This document shows positions 38,218 through 47,488 of a DNA stretch of 64,000 bases, one piece after another. Every line of letters starts with the position of its first letter. Position 1 is the stretch's first letter. The position numbers and the translations under genes are program-made. This DNA comes from Flavobacterium beibuense (GTDB taxonomy: Bacteria; Bacteroidota; Bacteroidia; Flavobacteriales; Flavobacteriaceae). The notes under the pieces were generated by a model, which ran no database searches, was not told where the DNA came from, and saw only the letters and a list, made by a program, of their open reading frames with translations. The stretch covers positions 186,001-250,000 of the forward strand of contig NZ_JUIW01000006.1 of NCBI RefSeq assembly GCF_004151245.1, read 5' to 3'.

Positions 38218-39003
38218 TTATACTTTACCTAAAGTATATAGTTGTTCAAGAGTAGGTGAAGGGCTACCGCCTGCAGGCTCAAGAGTAATACCAAAAGCCT
38301 CGGCACCTTCAAAATTGTCTACAGCATAGATACCTTTGTTTTCTGCCCTTTGTTCGTCGTCAAGTACACCTATGCTCGTTGGGGTAAGCTGCGGAGTAAG
38401 CTTTAAAGCCCATACCTGGTATACTTTACCCTGAGGGGGTTCCGGTAATCCGGCTATATCGACATAAATTTTATTGTCTTCGCTGTTTAAATACACTTTA
38501 GCAAATGCATCCGGAGCAACCTGTTGTCCCTCTAGCGGAATAACATCGTTGTTCTTCGCACGGATGATGGCAAGTGCTTTCTCGTTTTGCGTATTCTCTT
38601 CACTTACACTGGCAAGCATCTGCTCAAATTTATCTCTTTGTTTAGCTGCAGCCTGTACCTCTTCGGTAGCCTGGTTGTACTTATAGTACTGGAAGCCCAA
38701 TCCGAATAAAAGGATAACAGCCGCTGCCCACCCGATAAAAGATGAAGTACTACTGCGTGGCATTTGCACAACACCATCATGTTTTTCGATAAGTTGCTGG
38801 CGAATTTTTTCATACACCTCTGCCGAAAGATATGGCGATACACTGTATGAAAGATCTATGATAGCCTTTTCTATAGATAGTATTTCGGCTCTCACATCCT
38901 CATTATTATCAGCCATTTCCTTTACCTGAAGATTCTCTTCTTCCGAAAGGAGGCCGAAAATATATAACTCTAAAATACCTGATTCAATATACTCTGTGTT
39001 CAT
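38218..39003 (-). CDS. Anti-sigma factor with RskA-like C-terminal domain
   Basis: A 261-residue membrane protein: an N-terminal cytoplasmic zinc-free anti-sigma segment with a helical pattern (about 1-85), one transmembrane helix (SSFIGWAAAVILLFGLGF, about 86-103), a coiled coil and a periplasmic anti-sigma-K (RskA, PF10099-type) domain with LEGQQVAPDAFAKVYLNSEDNK and GKVYQVWALKLTPQLTPTSIGVLDD. The ATG overlaps the sigma-factor stop by one base. It holds the ECF sigma factor until an envelope signal triggers its release. Confidence 0.9.
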   Translation of the reverse strand: MNTEYIESGILELYIFGLLSEEENLQVKEMADNNEDVRAEILSIEKAIIDLSYSVSPYLSAEVYEKIRQQLIEKHDGVVQMPRSSTSSFIGWAAAVILLFGLGFQYYKYNQATEEVQAAAKQRDKFEQMLASVSEENTQNEKALAIIRAKNNDVIPLEGQQVAPDAFAKVYLNSEDNKIYVDIAGLPEPPQGKVYQVWALKLTPQLTPTSIGVLDDEQRAENKGIYAVDNFEGAEAFGITLEPAGGSPSPTLEQLYTLGKV

Positions 39004-39533
39004 TATACCTCTAATATAGTTCTTAAATCTCTAATACAATTTCTGTTTTGCGTTTTAACTGTACCCAGTGGTATGGCAAGTTCTTCCGATGCTTCCTGTT
39101 GGGTGTATCCCCTAAAGAAAAGCAGGTCGATGATGCGCACACATACCGGTTTCAGCTTCTTAACAAACTCACGTATACCTATGGCATCAATCCTGTTGGT
39201 AACTGTTGAATTGTTGTCAAGAATATGTACGAAATTGTCGGTAGAAAGGTTTTTTAAACTGTTATTATGGCTTTTAGATCTTAACTTGTCTATAGCTGTA
39301 TTACGGGCTATGTTAAGAATCCATGTAAAAAAACGTCCTTTACTTTCGTTATAAGAGTCGATATTTTTCCAGATTTTTACAAAAACTTCCTGTAAAACAT
39401 CTTCCGATTCTTCCTTGTCCTTTATAAGGTTGTAAATAACTCCGTAAAGGCTTTTGGAGTACATGTCATACAGCGTAGTGAATGCTTTGCTGTCTTTTTT
39501 GTAGATTTGTTCGAGTAATTCTTCCTGTGTCAT
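39003..39533 (-). CDS. ECF sigma factor
   Basis: A 176-residue sigma-70-like factor: region 2 (FTTLYDMYSKSLYGVIYNLI, EDVLQEVFVKIWKNIDSY, RFFTWILNIARNTAIDKLR) and region 4 with HTH (QQEASEELAIPLGTVKTQNRNCIRDLR). It is the SigK/SigW-like partner of the downstream anti-sigma factor. Expression probably is autoregulated, but no operator could be recognised. Confidence 0.93.
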   Translation of the reverse strand: MTQEELLEQIYKKDSKAFTTLYDMYSKSLYGVIYNLIKDKEESEDVLQEVFVKIWKNIDSYNESKGRFFTWILNIARNTAIDKLRSKSHNNSLKNLSTDNFVHILDNNSTVTNRIDAIGIREFVKKLKPVCVRIIDLLFFRGYTQQEASEELAIPLGTVKTQNRNCIRDLRTILEV

Positions 39534-39594
39534 ATAATAATTGTGGTTTTGGCACTCCTAAGTTAGTAAAAGATTCTTAACATTTACCTTTATA

Positions 39595-40263
39595 ATGAAA
39601 AATACCTGTGATAAAGCCTATCTTGATTATTTAGAAACGTTTATTACTGAAAGCAGAAAAGAGAACTTTATTAAGATATTGCAAAATCGCACCAAACATT
39701 TTGCCATAGCTATAGAAGATGTTTTTCAGCTACATAACACTAGTGCTGTAATGAGAACCTGTGAGGTTTTTGGGGTGCAGCAGCTTAATGTGGTAGAGGA
39801 GAAGTACGGTAAGCGTATTGATAAGGAAATTGCACTGGGAGCCCAAAAATGGGTAGATGTAAACCGATTTGCCACAACAACAAACTGTATAGATGATTTA
39901 AAAGCTAAAGGTTACAGGATTATTGCCACAACACCACACGAGGAGTCGTGTATGCTTGATGATTTTGATATTTCTCAGCCTGCAGCCATATTTTTCGGGA
40001 CTGAGAAGATGGGACTTTCCGAAGAGGTTATGGAAAGGGCAGACGGCTTTTTAAAGATACCTATGGTTGGCTTTACAGAGAGTCTTAATATTTCATCCTC
40101 TGCAGCGATAGTGATACAAAATATTACCAGCCGATTGAGAAAGTCGGATATTGAATGGCAGTTAACTGAAGAGGAGATTCTTGAAAAAAGGATAGACTGG
40201 ACTCGTAAATCGATAAAGGATATAGATTTTATAACTAAGAAATACCTGGAGCAGGAAGTTTAG
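39595..40263 (+). CDS. trmH: tRNA 2'-O-methyltransferase (SPOUT, TrmH type)
   Basis: The 222-residue enzyme probably methylates G18 ribose in the tRNA D-loop. Knot motifs: HNTSAVMRTCEVFGVQQLNVVE (motif 1, Asn-Arg catalysis), IFFGTEKMGLSEEVMERAD (motif 2) and IPMVGFTESLNISSSAAIVI (motif 3). The C-terminal extension RIDWTRKSIKDIDFITKKYL fits TrmH rather than RlmB. The stop overlaps that of the convergent CarboxypepD-like gene by four bases. Confidence 0.9.
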   Translation: MKNTCDKAYLDYLETFITESRKENFIKILQNRTKHFAIAIEDVFQLHNTSAVMRTCEVFGVQQLNVVEEKYGKRIDKEIALGAQKWVDVNRFATTTNCIDDLKAKGYRIIATTPHEESCMLDDFDISQPAAIFFGTEKMGLSEEVMERADGFLKIPMVGFTESLNISSSAAIVIQNITSRLRKSDIEWQLTEEEILEKRIDWTRKSIKDIDFITKKYLEQEV

Positions 40264-41042
40264 TTTTTATCCCTGTTAAGGGCTTTGTACTCTTCATAAC
40301 AACTGCTTATGGCATCCATAATCTGTAAGTCGTTAGCAGTTCTTATAAACTCTTCTGAATAGTTGCAGTTTTCAAGTATTTCTGCAATGTCTTCCGGCAT
40401 AACGCCTAAAAGTGCAGCAAGTGTTTCACGGTCAAACTTAGTAGCTAACAGGTTTCTTACCGTATCATCTTTTTTCATTTCCCTTAACCTGCGCATTTCC
40501 TTTGGTTTTTTGCCAAATACATTATGCAGGAAATCGGCAGGGTTGAATACAGAGCTGATAATCTTTTTGAATGAGGAAGGCGATTTAGGGCCTCCTTCAT
40601 AACCGTAATTAAGTCCGGAAATACTATATCGATGGTTTTCCTTAACAGGTACAAGCTTGGAGTCTACCTGAAGGTAGCCGGTAAGTCCGTATTTATTAAT
40701 TACCACTTCTTCCAGGGCATAAGCCTTTTCTGTAAGCGGAATTTTTGTTGAGGTAGTATTTTTAATCCAGTCGTTAGTAACGCGAACCTTAATGGGCTGA
40801 AAACCTATAAGTGTTATGTGTATTGTATCGTTTACCTTAGCGTTGAGAGTGAAATACCCCTTACTGTCGGTAACTACCCCTTTTACGGAGTTAACATTAA
40901 TAACCGTTGCGTTTTCAAGTGGCAGCATGTTTGAATTGTTTACAATAGTACCACTAACACTGGTTGAGTCTTCCTGCTTCTTTTCCTGTGCAAAAGAAGG
41001 GAACGACAGTGTTAAAAATAAAATAACTACAAAATATCTCAT
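40260..41042 (-). CDS. Exported CarboxypepD_reg-like domain protein
   Basis: A 260-residue protein with a signal peptide (MRYFVVILFLTLSFPSFAQ) and a carboxypeptidase-regulatory-like beta-sandwich at about 28-112 (VSGTIVNNSNMLPLENATVINVNSVKGVVTDSKGYFTL). The C-terminal half is helical and has an acidic, Cys-pair segment (ENCNYSEEF...ISSCYEEYK). A longer frame to 41102 exists but would lose the signal peptide. The same domain precedes TonB receptors, but no barrel follows, so a regulatory or envelope-structure role is likely. Function unknown. Confidence 0.82.
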   Translation of the reverse strand: MRYFVVILFLTLSFPSFAQEKKQEDSTSVSGTIVNNSNMLPLENATVINVNSVKGVVTDSKGYFTLNAKVNDTIHITLIGFQPIKVRVTNDWIKNTTSTKIPLTEKAYALEEVVINKYGLTGYLQVDSKLVPVKENHRYSISGLNYGYEGGPKSPSSFKKIISSVFNPADFLHNVFGKKPKEMRRLREMKKDDTVRNLLATKFDRETLAALLGVMPEDIAEILENCNYSEEFIRTANDLQIMDAISSCYEEYKALNRDKN

Positions 41043-41116
41043 TGTTCGCTTTAGTAAGGTAAAAGTAATAAACAAACGCGATATTTTGTAGTTAGTATAC
41101 AATTTATCTAAATAAA

Positions 41117-42916
41117 TTAATTGCTTCTTCTGGGTTTTCTGTCTCGAGAGCCACTGTTGCTGTCCTTTCTTCTGGGAGCACCGCCATCTCTTCCGTCTCT
41201 TCTTGGTGGTCTTCCGCCTCCGAAAGAATCGCTTCTACGTTCACCTCTCGCGCCTCTGTTAGAGTTACCGCCGCTGCTTCTGCCGTTGTGGTCTCTGCGT
41301 CGGCTGTTAGAACCGCCATCATTCTTAGAAATTTCCACATTTATTTTTCTGCCCTCTAGGTGCATGCTGTTAAATGTATCCATTACTGTTTCGGCATGTT
41401 CTGCTTCTGTATTAAAGAAAGAGAAACCTTCTTTTACATCCACTTTAAAGATGTCATCACGACCCAGTCCAAGTGTATCACGAAGGAAATCTTTAAGGCT
41501 CATCCAGTCGAAATCATCTCTTGACCCTATGTTGATAAAGAAACGAACCGCACCGCTACCGGCACTGAAATCGCGTCTTTCTTCTCCGCCTTTTTGTGCA
41601 GAAAGGTCTTTATTCTTTTTGTAGTAGTTGATAAACCTGTTAAACTCTACCGATACCATTTTCTTGATAAGCTCCTCTTTAGTAAGGTCTTTCATAACCT
41701 CATAAATTGCAGGAAGGTAAGAGTCTATTTCGTGGTCTATTTCAACGTCTTTAATTCTGTTTGCTAAGTGGAAAAGCTGTATTTCGCAAATTTCGATACC
41801 TGAAGGGATAGATTTCTCCTCAAACTTTTGTTTAATAGTCCTTTCAATAGCATTAATCTTACGAAGCTCGCTCTTAGTGATAATAACGATTGATGTACCT
41901 AGCTTACCTGCACGACCTGTACGTCCGCTACGGTGGTTATAGGTTTCAATATCATCAGGAAGCTGGTAGTTAATTACGTGAGTTACGTTATCAACATCAA
42001 TACCCCTTGCAGCTACGTCGGTAGCAACAAGCATTTGTATCTGCCTGTTTCTGAATGATTTCATTACCGCGTCACGTTGAGCCTGAGAAAGGTCTCCGTG
42101 TAATGCGGCGGCGTTATATCCGTTTTCTATAAGTTTTTCGGCAACAGCCTGAGTGTCTCTTTTTGTACGGCAGAAAACAACCGAGAAAATATCAGGGTTA
42201 GCATCTGCAAGACGTTTTAATGCTTCATAACGATCGCGTGCATTAACAAGGTAAAACTCGTGTGAAACCGTAGATGAACCTGAGTTTTTGTGTCCTACCG
42301 TAATTTCAAGTGGTTTTCTCATAAACTCACGTGCAATCCTTGCAACCTCCTGTGGCATTGTAGCCGAGAAAAGCCATGTGCTTTTGTCTGTAGGTGAAGT
42401 AGAAAGAATAGAAACGATATCATCATAGAATCCCATGTTAAGCATTTCATCTGCCTCATCAAGTACACAGTAATCTATTTGAGTAATATTAACCAATCCG
42501 CGGTTAATCATATCCTGCATTCTACCCGGTGTTGCCACAATAATTTGTGCACCTCTCCTAATTTCTTTTGCCTGCTCTGTAATACTGGCCCCGCCATAAA
42601 CAGCAACAGTGTGTAGTCCCTTAACGTATTTAGAGTACAATTTTATCTCGTTAGTAATCTGTAAGCAAAGCTCACGTGTAGGAGATAAAATTAAAGCCTG
42701 AGTATTCTTATTTTCGGCATCTATCTTTTGAATTAGCGGGAAACCAAAGGCAGCAGTTTTACCTGTACCCGTTTGTGCTAATGCTACGATGTCTGTGTCT
42801 TTTTCCAATAATAGGGGAATCGCCTTTTCCTGTACCTCCGACGGATTTTCAAATCCTAGATCGTTTATCGCCCTCAGCAGCGATTCATTCAATCCTAATT
42901 GTTCAAATTTATTCAT
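41117..42916 (-). CDS. deaD: DEAD-box RNA helicase
   Basis: The 599-residue helicase has AQTGTGKTAA (motif I), PTRELCLQ, DEAD (DEADEM), SATMP, and motif VI HRSGRTGRAG. A DbpA-like RNA-binding domain follows (SAGSGAVRFFINIGSRDDF...KNDGG) and the C-terminal tail is extremely Arg/Gly/Ser-rich. These cold-shock/ribosome-assembly helicases unwind structured RNA. It has TACCTTTG on the minus strand (42937-42944) as -7 element. A short ORF at 41104-41340 in another frame is only a shadow of the low-complexity tail. Confidence 0.95.
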   Translation of the reverse strand: MNKFEQLGLNESLLRAINDLGFENPSEVQEKAIPLLLEKDTDIVALAQTGTGKTAAFGFPLIQKIDAENKNTQALILSPTRELCLQITNEIKLYSKYVKGLHTVAVYGGASITEQAKEIRRGAQIIVATPGRMQDMINRGLVNITQIDYCVLDEADEMLNMGFYDDIVSILSTSPTDKSTWLFSATMPQEVARIAREFMRKPLEITVGHKNSGSSTVSHEFYLVNARDRYEALKRLADANPDIFSVVFCRTKRDTQAVAEKLIENGYNAAALHGDLSQAQRDAVMKSFRNRQIQMLVATDVAARGIDVDNVTHVINYQLPDDIETYNHRSGRTGRAGKLGTSIVIITKSELRKINAIERTIKQKFEEKSIPSGIEICEIQLFHLANRIKDVEIDHEIDSYLPAIYEVMKDLTKEELIKKMVSVEFNRFINYYKKNKDLSAQKGGEERRDFSAGSGAVRFFINIGSRDDFDWMSLKDFLRDTLGLGRDDIFKVDVKEGFSFFNTEAEHAETVMDTFNSMHLEGRKINVEISKNDGGSNSRRRDHNGRSSGGNSNRGARGERRSDSFGGGRPPRRDGRDGGAPRRKDSNSGSRDRKPRRSN

Positions 42917-42936
42917 ATATAATTTTAAAATAGCTG

Positions 42937-42944
42937 CAAAGGTA
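42937..42944 (-). promoter_or_regulatory. deaD promoter, -7 element TACCTTTG
   Basis: Minus-strand TAnnTTTG match 20 bases before the ATG; no clear -33 TTG. Confidence 0.45.
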
Positions 42945-43015
42945 CTGTTTATTAGCGAGATAAACTAATGGCTGAAGCAGTTTTATTTATATTAAAATTA
43001 TTGAAAATCAACAAG

Positions 43016-43588
43016 TTAATTTTTTAAAAAGGCGATGAGTTGTTGTACGGCCCTGCCGCGATGGCTTAGTTTAGCTTTTTGGTCCATAGAAATTTGCGCA
43101 AATGTAAGGTTTAATCCTACAGGCTTAAATACCGGATCATAGCCAAAACCTTTATCTCCTGCCTTTTCGGTAGTGATTTCACCATTTACAATTCCTGTAA
43201 ACAGGTGTTGCTCTCCGTTAAGGTTTAGGGCAATTACGGTTTTAAAAAACGCTTTTCTGTTTTCTTTGCCTTTAAGATTGGATAAAAGCTTATCCATATT
43301 ATCGTTTGCATCTTTTTGTTCTCCGGCATAACGTGCTGAGTATACACCGGGTTCACCATTTAGCGCCTCTACTTCAAGTCCGGTATCATCAGCAAAACAA
43401 TTATAGCCGTATTTTTCGGTAACGTAATTTGCTTTCAGGATGGCGTTGCCTTCTATGGTATAGGCTGTTTCGGGAATATCCTCAAAACATCCTATGTCTG
43501 CAAGGCTTAAAAGTTCTATGTCTGTTGGAAGTTGGTGTCTTATTTCCTGTATTTTATTTTTATTGTTTGAAGCAAAAACAAGTTTCAT
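43016..43588 (-). CDS. rdgB: dITP/XTP pyrophosphatase (Ham1/RdgB)
   Basis: RdgB cleans dITP, ITP and XTP from the nucleotide pool. The 190-residue protein shows [38 protein letters not shown] and [10 protein letters not shown], and ends [11 protein letters not shown]. The ATG at 43588 gives the usual start MKLVFASNN; the track's longer form would begin upstream at 43627. It follows the DUF4870 gene with a 2-base gap, so it is the last gene of a four-gene operon. Confidence 0.95.
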   Translation of the reverse strand: MKLVFASNNKNKIQEIRHQLPTDIELLSLADIGCFEDIPETAYTIEGNAILKANYVTEKYGYNCFADDTGLEVEALNGEPGVYSARYAGEQKDANDNMDKLLSNLKGKENRKAFFKTVIALNLNGEQHLFTGIVNGEITTEKAGDKGFGYDPVFKPVGLNLTFAQISMDQKAKLSHRGRAVQQLIAFLKN

Positions 43589-43590
43589 AA

Positions 43591-44094
43591 TTATATGTTG
43601 TAAATATCTCTTTTTTCCTTTGAACAAAGGCGGTCAGTTATATTGGCGATTAATAACCAACGCACGTTATGCCCTTTTCTTACTCTGGCTGCGGTGTATA
43701 TTACAGCGAAGAATTCAAAGGTATTAAAAAGAATTATAAACGACATGTAAATGATGTAAGGGGTTGTTAGGGCGTTAAACAGCGAGAAGAAGTGTTGATT
43801 ATCGTCATAACTATGTTCAAAAACTTCTAACTTTATAAATATACCGATGCTCCATGCCCATGCCAAACTGTTAAAAGGGACCAATACTAATTGTGCAAGT
43901 ACCGCCTGTATGGCATGCCATCTTATAAAATTAGAAGCCTTTCGTTTGGCAAGATAATAACCAAAGGAAGCAATAAGGTTTATTATGGGTAAAGGTAATC
44001 CACCCATTACGGCAACGACAGCCATTAAGTAGCCGTTAGAAGCCTGTTCATATTCATTTGGGTGTATGGCCTGCGGTTGTATTGTGTTATTCAT
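43591..44094 (-). CDS. DUF4870 membrane protein
   Basis: A 167-residue integral membrane protein with about three or four helices: [28 protein letters not shown] (Gly/Pro-rich), then the charged [19 protein letters not shown] (typical of DUF4870), and later helices. The start at 44094 overlaps the end of the DUF2752 gene by four bases (ATGA). It is the third member of the TM2/DUF2752/DUF4870 group, probably of small-molecule or lipid related function, unknown. Confidence 0.82.
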   Translation of the reverse strand: MNNTIQPQAIHPNEYEQASNGYLMAVVAVMGGLPLPIINLIASFGYYLAKRKASNFIRWHAIQAVLAQLVLVPFNSLAWAWSIGIFIKLEVFEHSYDDNQHFFSLFNALTTPYIIYMSFIILFNTFEFFAVIYTAARVRKGHNVRWLLIANITDRLCSKEKRDIYNI

Positions 44095-44498
44095 AATCCT
44101 TTGCAAATATTCCAGCCCCAATTGGCTATGGTTAACAGTATTAAAATTATAGCTACCCATTTTATGCGAAGTGTTTTTTCAAACCTGAGGTAGCTTTTGT
44201 AAAGAGAATCTTTTTTAAAAAGAATGTCGTATAAAAGCCAGAGCGGTAAAACCAATAATCCGGCTGCTATAATGTATCCGAAGGGATTGAGCAGTAAGGC
44301 ATCGTAAAAATTGCCTTTTGATATCTCAATAATGCTACGGGTACTGCCACAAGAAGGGCAGGCTATACCTGTTATGTTTTTAACAGGGCAGAAGGTTAGG
44401 TTATTATTTTGGTGTATATGTAATATAGACCATGCTGTATAAAAATAACCCGCTGTAAATACTGTTACTAAAATCAGATATAGCCTGTTTCTTGTCAT
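44091..44498 (-). CDS. DUF2752 membrane protein
   Basis: The 135-residue protein has three predicted helices and the family motif ITGIACPSCGSTRSI (about 42-56; two Cys and a Thr-Arg), which looks like a redox or metal-binding pair. Its function is unknown, and proteins of this kind often occur with TM2 domain proteins. It sits 6 bases after the TM2 gene and overlaps DUF4870 by 4 bases: a tight operon. Confidence 0.88.
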   Translation of the reverse strand: MTRNRLYLILVTVFTAGYFYTAWSILHIHQNNNLTFCPVKNITGIACPSCGSTRSIIEISKGNFYDALLLNPFGYIIAAGLLVLPLWLLYDILFKKDSLYKSYLRFEKTLRIKWVAIILILLTIANWGWNICKGL

Positions 44499-44504
44499 AA
44501 TTTA

Positions 44505-44840
44505 TTAAAGAAAAGCCTGAAGTTTTTCCATGTTTTTATCTCTGGTAATATCCATAATAAGGAACCAGTCTATAATTGTCCATATACCAGCGCCACCACA
44601 GGTAAGCAGTTTGGCTACACCAAGACCGATATCACCTATAAGAAAACGGTCAATTGCCAGTCCGCCACCTACTATTGATACTATTAGTATTGTTGTAGGG
44701 TCTTTTAGATCCAGTGACTGAATCATGGCCCATTTCGATTCGTCTGCCATTAACAGTCTTTCGCGAATATAGTTTAAATGTTCGCCTTTAAAATACTTAC
44801 CGTTCATCATGATGAACATGTCTACTTTTTGAGAATCCAT
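44505..44840 (-). CDS. TM2 domain protein
   Basis: A 111-residue protein with a TM2 domain: a charged cytoplasmic start (DSQKVDMFIMMNG...), then helix 1 with IVGGGLAIDRFLIGDIGLGVAKLL, and helix 2 after a short turn (GIWTIIDWFLIMDITRD). TM2 domains are small two-helix modules of unknown function. It is first in the operon. Confidence 0.9.
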   Translation of the reverse strand: MDSQKVDMFIMMNGKYFKGEHLNYIRERLLMADESKWAMIQSLDLKDPTTILIVSIVGGGLAIDRFLIGDIGLGVAKLLTCGGAGIWTIIDWFLIMDITRDKNMEKLQAFL

Positions 44841-44933
44841 AAAATTGATTGATTTTGGTTGTTAATATTGTTTTGATTTTGATTTGATGCTTAAATATAT
44901 ACATCGTCCTTAACAAATAAGTAACATTAACTG

Positions 44934-44941
44934 TATATTTG
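44934..44941 (+). promoter_or_regulatory. Upstream promoter candidate of the alpha-oxoamine synthase, -7 element TATATTTG
   Basis: Exact TAnnTTTG match about 91 bases before the ATG; a second -7 element lies at 44988-44995. Neither has an ideal TTG at -33. The gap 44841-45031 contains nothing else evident. Confidence 0.35.
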
Positions 44942-44987
44942 TTACACGTATTCTTGAAAATTATTATGAAGGTATGGATATAATAAT

Positions 44988-44995
44988 TACTTTTG
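44988..44995 (+). promoter_or_regulatory. Proximal promoter candidate of the alpha-oxoamine synthase, -7 element TACTTTTG
   Basis: Exact TAnnTTTG match; the transcript start would lie near 45000 and the ATG at 45032, excluding an in-frame TTG start at 44993. Confidence 0.5.
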
Positions 44996-45031
44996 GTGCG
45001 TTTTTTTAAACATAGAAAAATTTCTAAAACA

Positions 45032-46297
45032 ATGGTAAAAGATTTATTTGACAGGATACAAAAAAATAAAGGCCCTTTAGGAAAATGGGCTTCACAAGCT
45101 GAAGGTTATTTTGTTTTTCCTAAACTGGAAGGCCCTTTAGCAAACAGAATGATGTTTCACGGTAAAGAGGTTATTAACTGGAGTATAAACGATTACCTTG
45201 GATTAGCAAATCACCCTGAAGTAAGAAAAGTTGATGCTGAGGCAGCTGCCGAATTTGGTGCTGCATACCCTATGGGTGCAAGGATGATGTCTGGTCACAC
45301 ATCTGTTCACGAACAGTTGGAGCAGGAGCTTGCAGCATTTGTACACAAACAATCGGCATATTTATTAAACTTTGGTTACCAGGGTATGGTGTCTATTATT
45401 GATGCCCTTGTTTCTAAAAACGACATTATTGTATATGACGTAGACTCTCACGCATGTATTATAGACGGTGTTCGTCTTCACATGGGTAAGCGTTTTACAT
45501 ACAAGCATAACGACGTAGAAAGTTTAGAGAAAAACCTTGAGCGTGCTACTAACATGGCCGAGACTACAGGCGGAGGTATTCTTGTAATTACCGAGGGTGT
45601 ATTTGGTATGAGAGGGCAGCAGGGTAAACTTAAAGAGATTGTAGCTCTTAAAGAGAAGTACAACTTTAGGTTATTAGTGGATGACGCACACGGTTTCGGT
45701 ACACTTGGTAAAACAGGTGCCGGAGCAGGTGAGGAGCAGGAATGCCAGGATGGTATTGATGTTTACTTCTCTACGTTTGCAAAATCTATGGCAAGTATAG
45801 GAGCATTTGTCGCTGCTGATAAAGACGTTATTGATTTTCTTAAATATAACTTACGTTCGCAGATGTTTGCTAAATCATTACCAATGATCTTAGTGAAAGG
45901 GGCTTTAAAACGTTTGGATTTACTTAGAACAACTCCACAGCTTAAAGACAAGCTTTGGGAAAATGTAAATGCATTACAAAACGGATTAAAAGAGCGTGGC
46001 TTTAACATTGGAGATACTAATACATGTGTTACACCTGTATACCTTGAAGGTAGTATTCCTGAAGCTATGGTAATGGTAAATGACCTTCGTGAAAACTACA
46101 GTATTTTCCTTTCTATAGTTGTGTATCCTGTAATACCAAAAGGAATCATCCTTTTGAGAATGATCCCTACAGCTACTCATACTATGGAAGATATCAACAT
46201 AACGCTTGCTGCGTATGAAGCTATCCGTGAGAAACTTGTAAATGGTACTTATAAGAAAATTGCTGAGCAGACAACAGTTGACGTTTCTGCAGAGTAA
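45032..46297 (+). CDS. Alpha-oxoamine synthase (serine palmitoyltransferase/cysteate acyltransferase type)
   Basis: A 421-residue PLP enzyme of the KBL/BioF/SPT family: NWSINDYLGLANHPEV, GARMMSGHTSVHEQLE, VDDAHGFGTLGKTG and the PLP lysine in STFAKSMASIGAF. In Flavobacteria such enzymes join an acyl-CoA with serine or cysteate, starting sphingolipid or sulfonolipid (capnine) synthesis. The sequence does not decide between the substrates, and BioF or KBL activity is less likely given the length and the DDAHGF motif. A GNAT protein faces it downstream. The ATG 45032 was chosen on promoter position. Confidence 0.82.
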   Translation: MVKDLFDRIQKNKGPLGKWASQAEGYFVFPKLEGPLANRMMFHGKEVINWSINDYLGLANHPEVRKVDAEAAAEFGAAYPMGARMMSGHTSVHEQLEQELAAFVHKQSAYLLNFGYQGMVSIIDALVSKNDIIVYDVDSHACIIDGVRLHMGKRFTYKHNDVESLEKNLERATNMAETTGGGILVITEGVFGMRGQQGKLKEIVALKEKYNFRLLVDDAHGFGTLGKTGAGAGEEQECQDGIDVYFSTFAKSMASIGAFVAADKDVIDFLKYNLRSQMFAKSLPMILVKGALKRLDLLRTTPQLKDKLWENVNALQNGLKERGFNIGDTNTCVTPVYLEGSIPEAMVMVNDLRENYSIFLSIVVYPVIPKGIILLRMIPTATHTMEDINITLAAYEAIREKLVNGTYKKIAEQTTVDVSAE

Positions 46298-46313
46298 TTA
46301 AAATATACTAAAT

Positions 46314-46346
46314 AAAAAAGCCTCCTTTATTTAAGGAGGCTTTTTT
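46314..46346. terminator. Bidirectional terminator after the alpha-oxoamine synthase
   Basis: Strong stem AAAAAAGCCTCCTTTA / TAAGGAGGCTTTTTT with a T-run; also positioned to stop transcripts from the convergent GNAT gene. Confidence 0.9.
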
Positions 46347-46369
46347 GTTTACAAGACTTAACGGTTAGC

Positions 46370-47488
46370 CTATAAGTCCTTTTTATATGTCTTTCTGCGT
46401 TTGTGGATAATAGGGTTAAAGTTTTTCCACAGGTTGTTCATGGCATGGTTTTCTTCAAGCTCAGGAGTCCTTATACAGTTTTCTATCTTGTTTTTAGTGA
46501 ATACCTTATGGAAGTCATCAAAAATAATGGCTGTAACGCCTTTGTTCTGATATTCCGGGTCAATACCTATAAGGTAAAAAACAACGTCCCTGCTGCTTTT
46601 ACGTGCCTTTAAAAGGTGGATAAAACCAAACGGGAACAGTTTGCCTTTAGCTTTTATAAGTGCTTCAGAAAAAGAAGGCATTACTATCGTAAATGCTACC
46701 ATATTATCGTTTTCATCCATTACAAATTTTATGTACTCCGGATTGATAAGTCCAATATATTTCTTTTTAAAGTACTCTATTTGTACATCACTTATAGCTA
46801 CAAACGATGAAAGCCTTTCATAAGTAGTATTAAATAACTTAAACATTTTGTCTACATAAGGCATAACCTCTTTTGTGGAAGTAAAGCTTACCGACTTAAG
46901 GTTGTATCTTTTTCTGATAAGCTCGCTTGCTTTTTTAAAAGGGGCTGGATCCACATCAGTCATAGAGAAGATACTTTCCCTATACTCTTTTTCAATTGTA
47001 AAGCCCAGTTTTTCAAAATGTTCCTTGTAGTAAGGATAGTTATACCATGTAATCATGGTGCCTATCTGGTCGAACCCTTCGGTTAGTACACCTACTTTAT
47101 CTAAGTTAGAGAAGCCCATAGGTCCTTCTACGTGGTCAAGATTGTGTTCACGGCCATATTCGTATACTTTTTCAAGGAGTGCTTTTGTAACTTCAATATC
47201 GTCAATTACATCAAACCACCCAAAGCGTACTTTTCTTTTTTGCTGGTTATTTACTTCCTGCCAGTTGATAATGGCAGCTGTTTTTCCTACTATTTTACCG
47301 TTTTTATAGGCCAGGTAGAATTTAGCCTCGGCATTTTCAAATGCAGGGTTTTTTGTCTTGTCAAAACTTTCAAGTTCTTCGGCTATTATTGGCGGAACCC
47401 AATACGGGTTATCTTTATATAAGTCGAACGAAAACTTTACAAAGTCTTTTAATTCGATTTTGGTTTTAGCTTCTTTTATAGTAATCAT
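46370..47488 (-). CDS. GNAT-like acyltransferase, possible ceramide/sulfonolipid N-acyltransferase
   Basis: The 372-residue protein has an N-terminal section with DNPYWVPP (26-33) and KNPAFENAEAKFYLAYKNGKIVGKTAAII, and a later GNAT-like motif DPEYQNKGVTAIIFDDF. This type of long GNAT protein is often found in organisms that make sphingolipids; the reported bacterial ceramide synthase of Caulobacter is, as I recall, GNAT-like. It is convergent with the oxoamine synthase. The homologues are sometimes mislabelled as GTP cyclohydrolase. It starts right after the OM protein stop, with no gap. Confidence 0.6.
   Translation of the reverse strand: MITIKEAKTKIELKDFVKFSFDLYKDNPYWVPPIIAEELESFDKTKNPAFENAEAKFYLAYKNGKIVGKTAAIINWQEVNNQQKRKVRFGWFDVIDDIEVTKALLEKVYEYGREHNLDHVEGPMGFSNLDKVGVLTEGFDQIGTMITWYNYPYYKEHFEKLGFTIEKEYRESIFSMTDVDPAPFKKASELIRKRYNLKSVSFTSTKEVMPYVDKMFKLFNTTYERLSSFVAISDVQIEYFKKKYIGLINPEYIKFVMDENDNMVAFTIVMPSFSEALIKAKGKLFPFGFIHLLKARKSSRDVVFYLIGIDPEYQNKGVTAIIFDDFHKVFTKNKIENCIRTPELEENHAMNNLWKNFNPIIHKRRKTYKKDL

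Noticed and set aside
40260..40263. Overlapping stop codons of trmH and the CarboxypepD-like gene
   Set aside because: A four-base convergent overlap is a common compact arrangement and needs no special explanation.
41117..41300. RGG-like tail of the helicase as an unusual domain
   Set aside because: Arg/Gly-rich tails are common in DeaD-type helicases of Bacteroidota.
41104..41624. ORFs of 78 and 167 codons across the deaD 3' end
   Set aside because: They are shadows of the repetitive Arg/Gly/Ser-rich coding tail and have no start context or homology pattern of their own.
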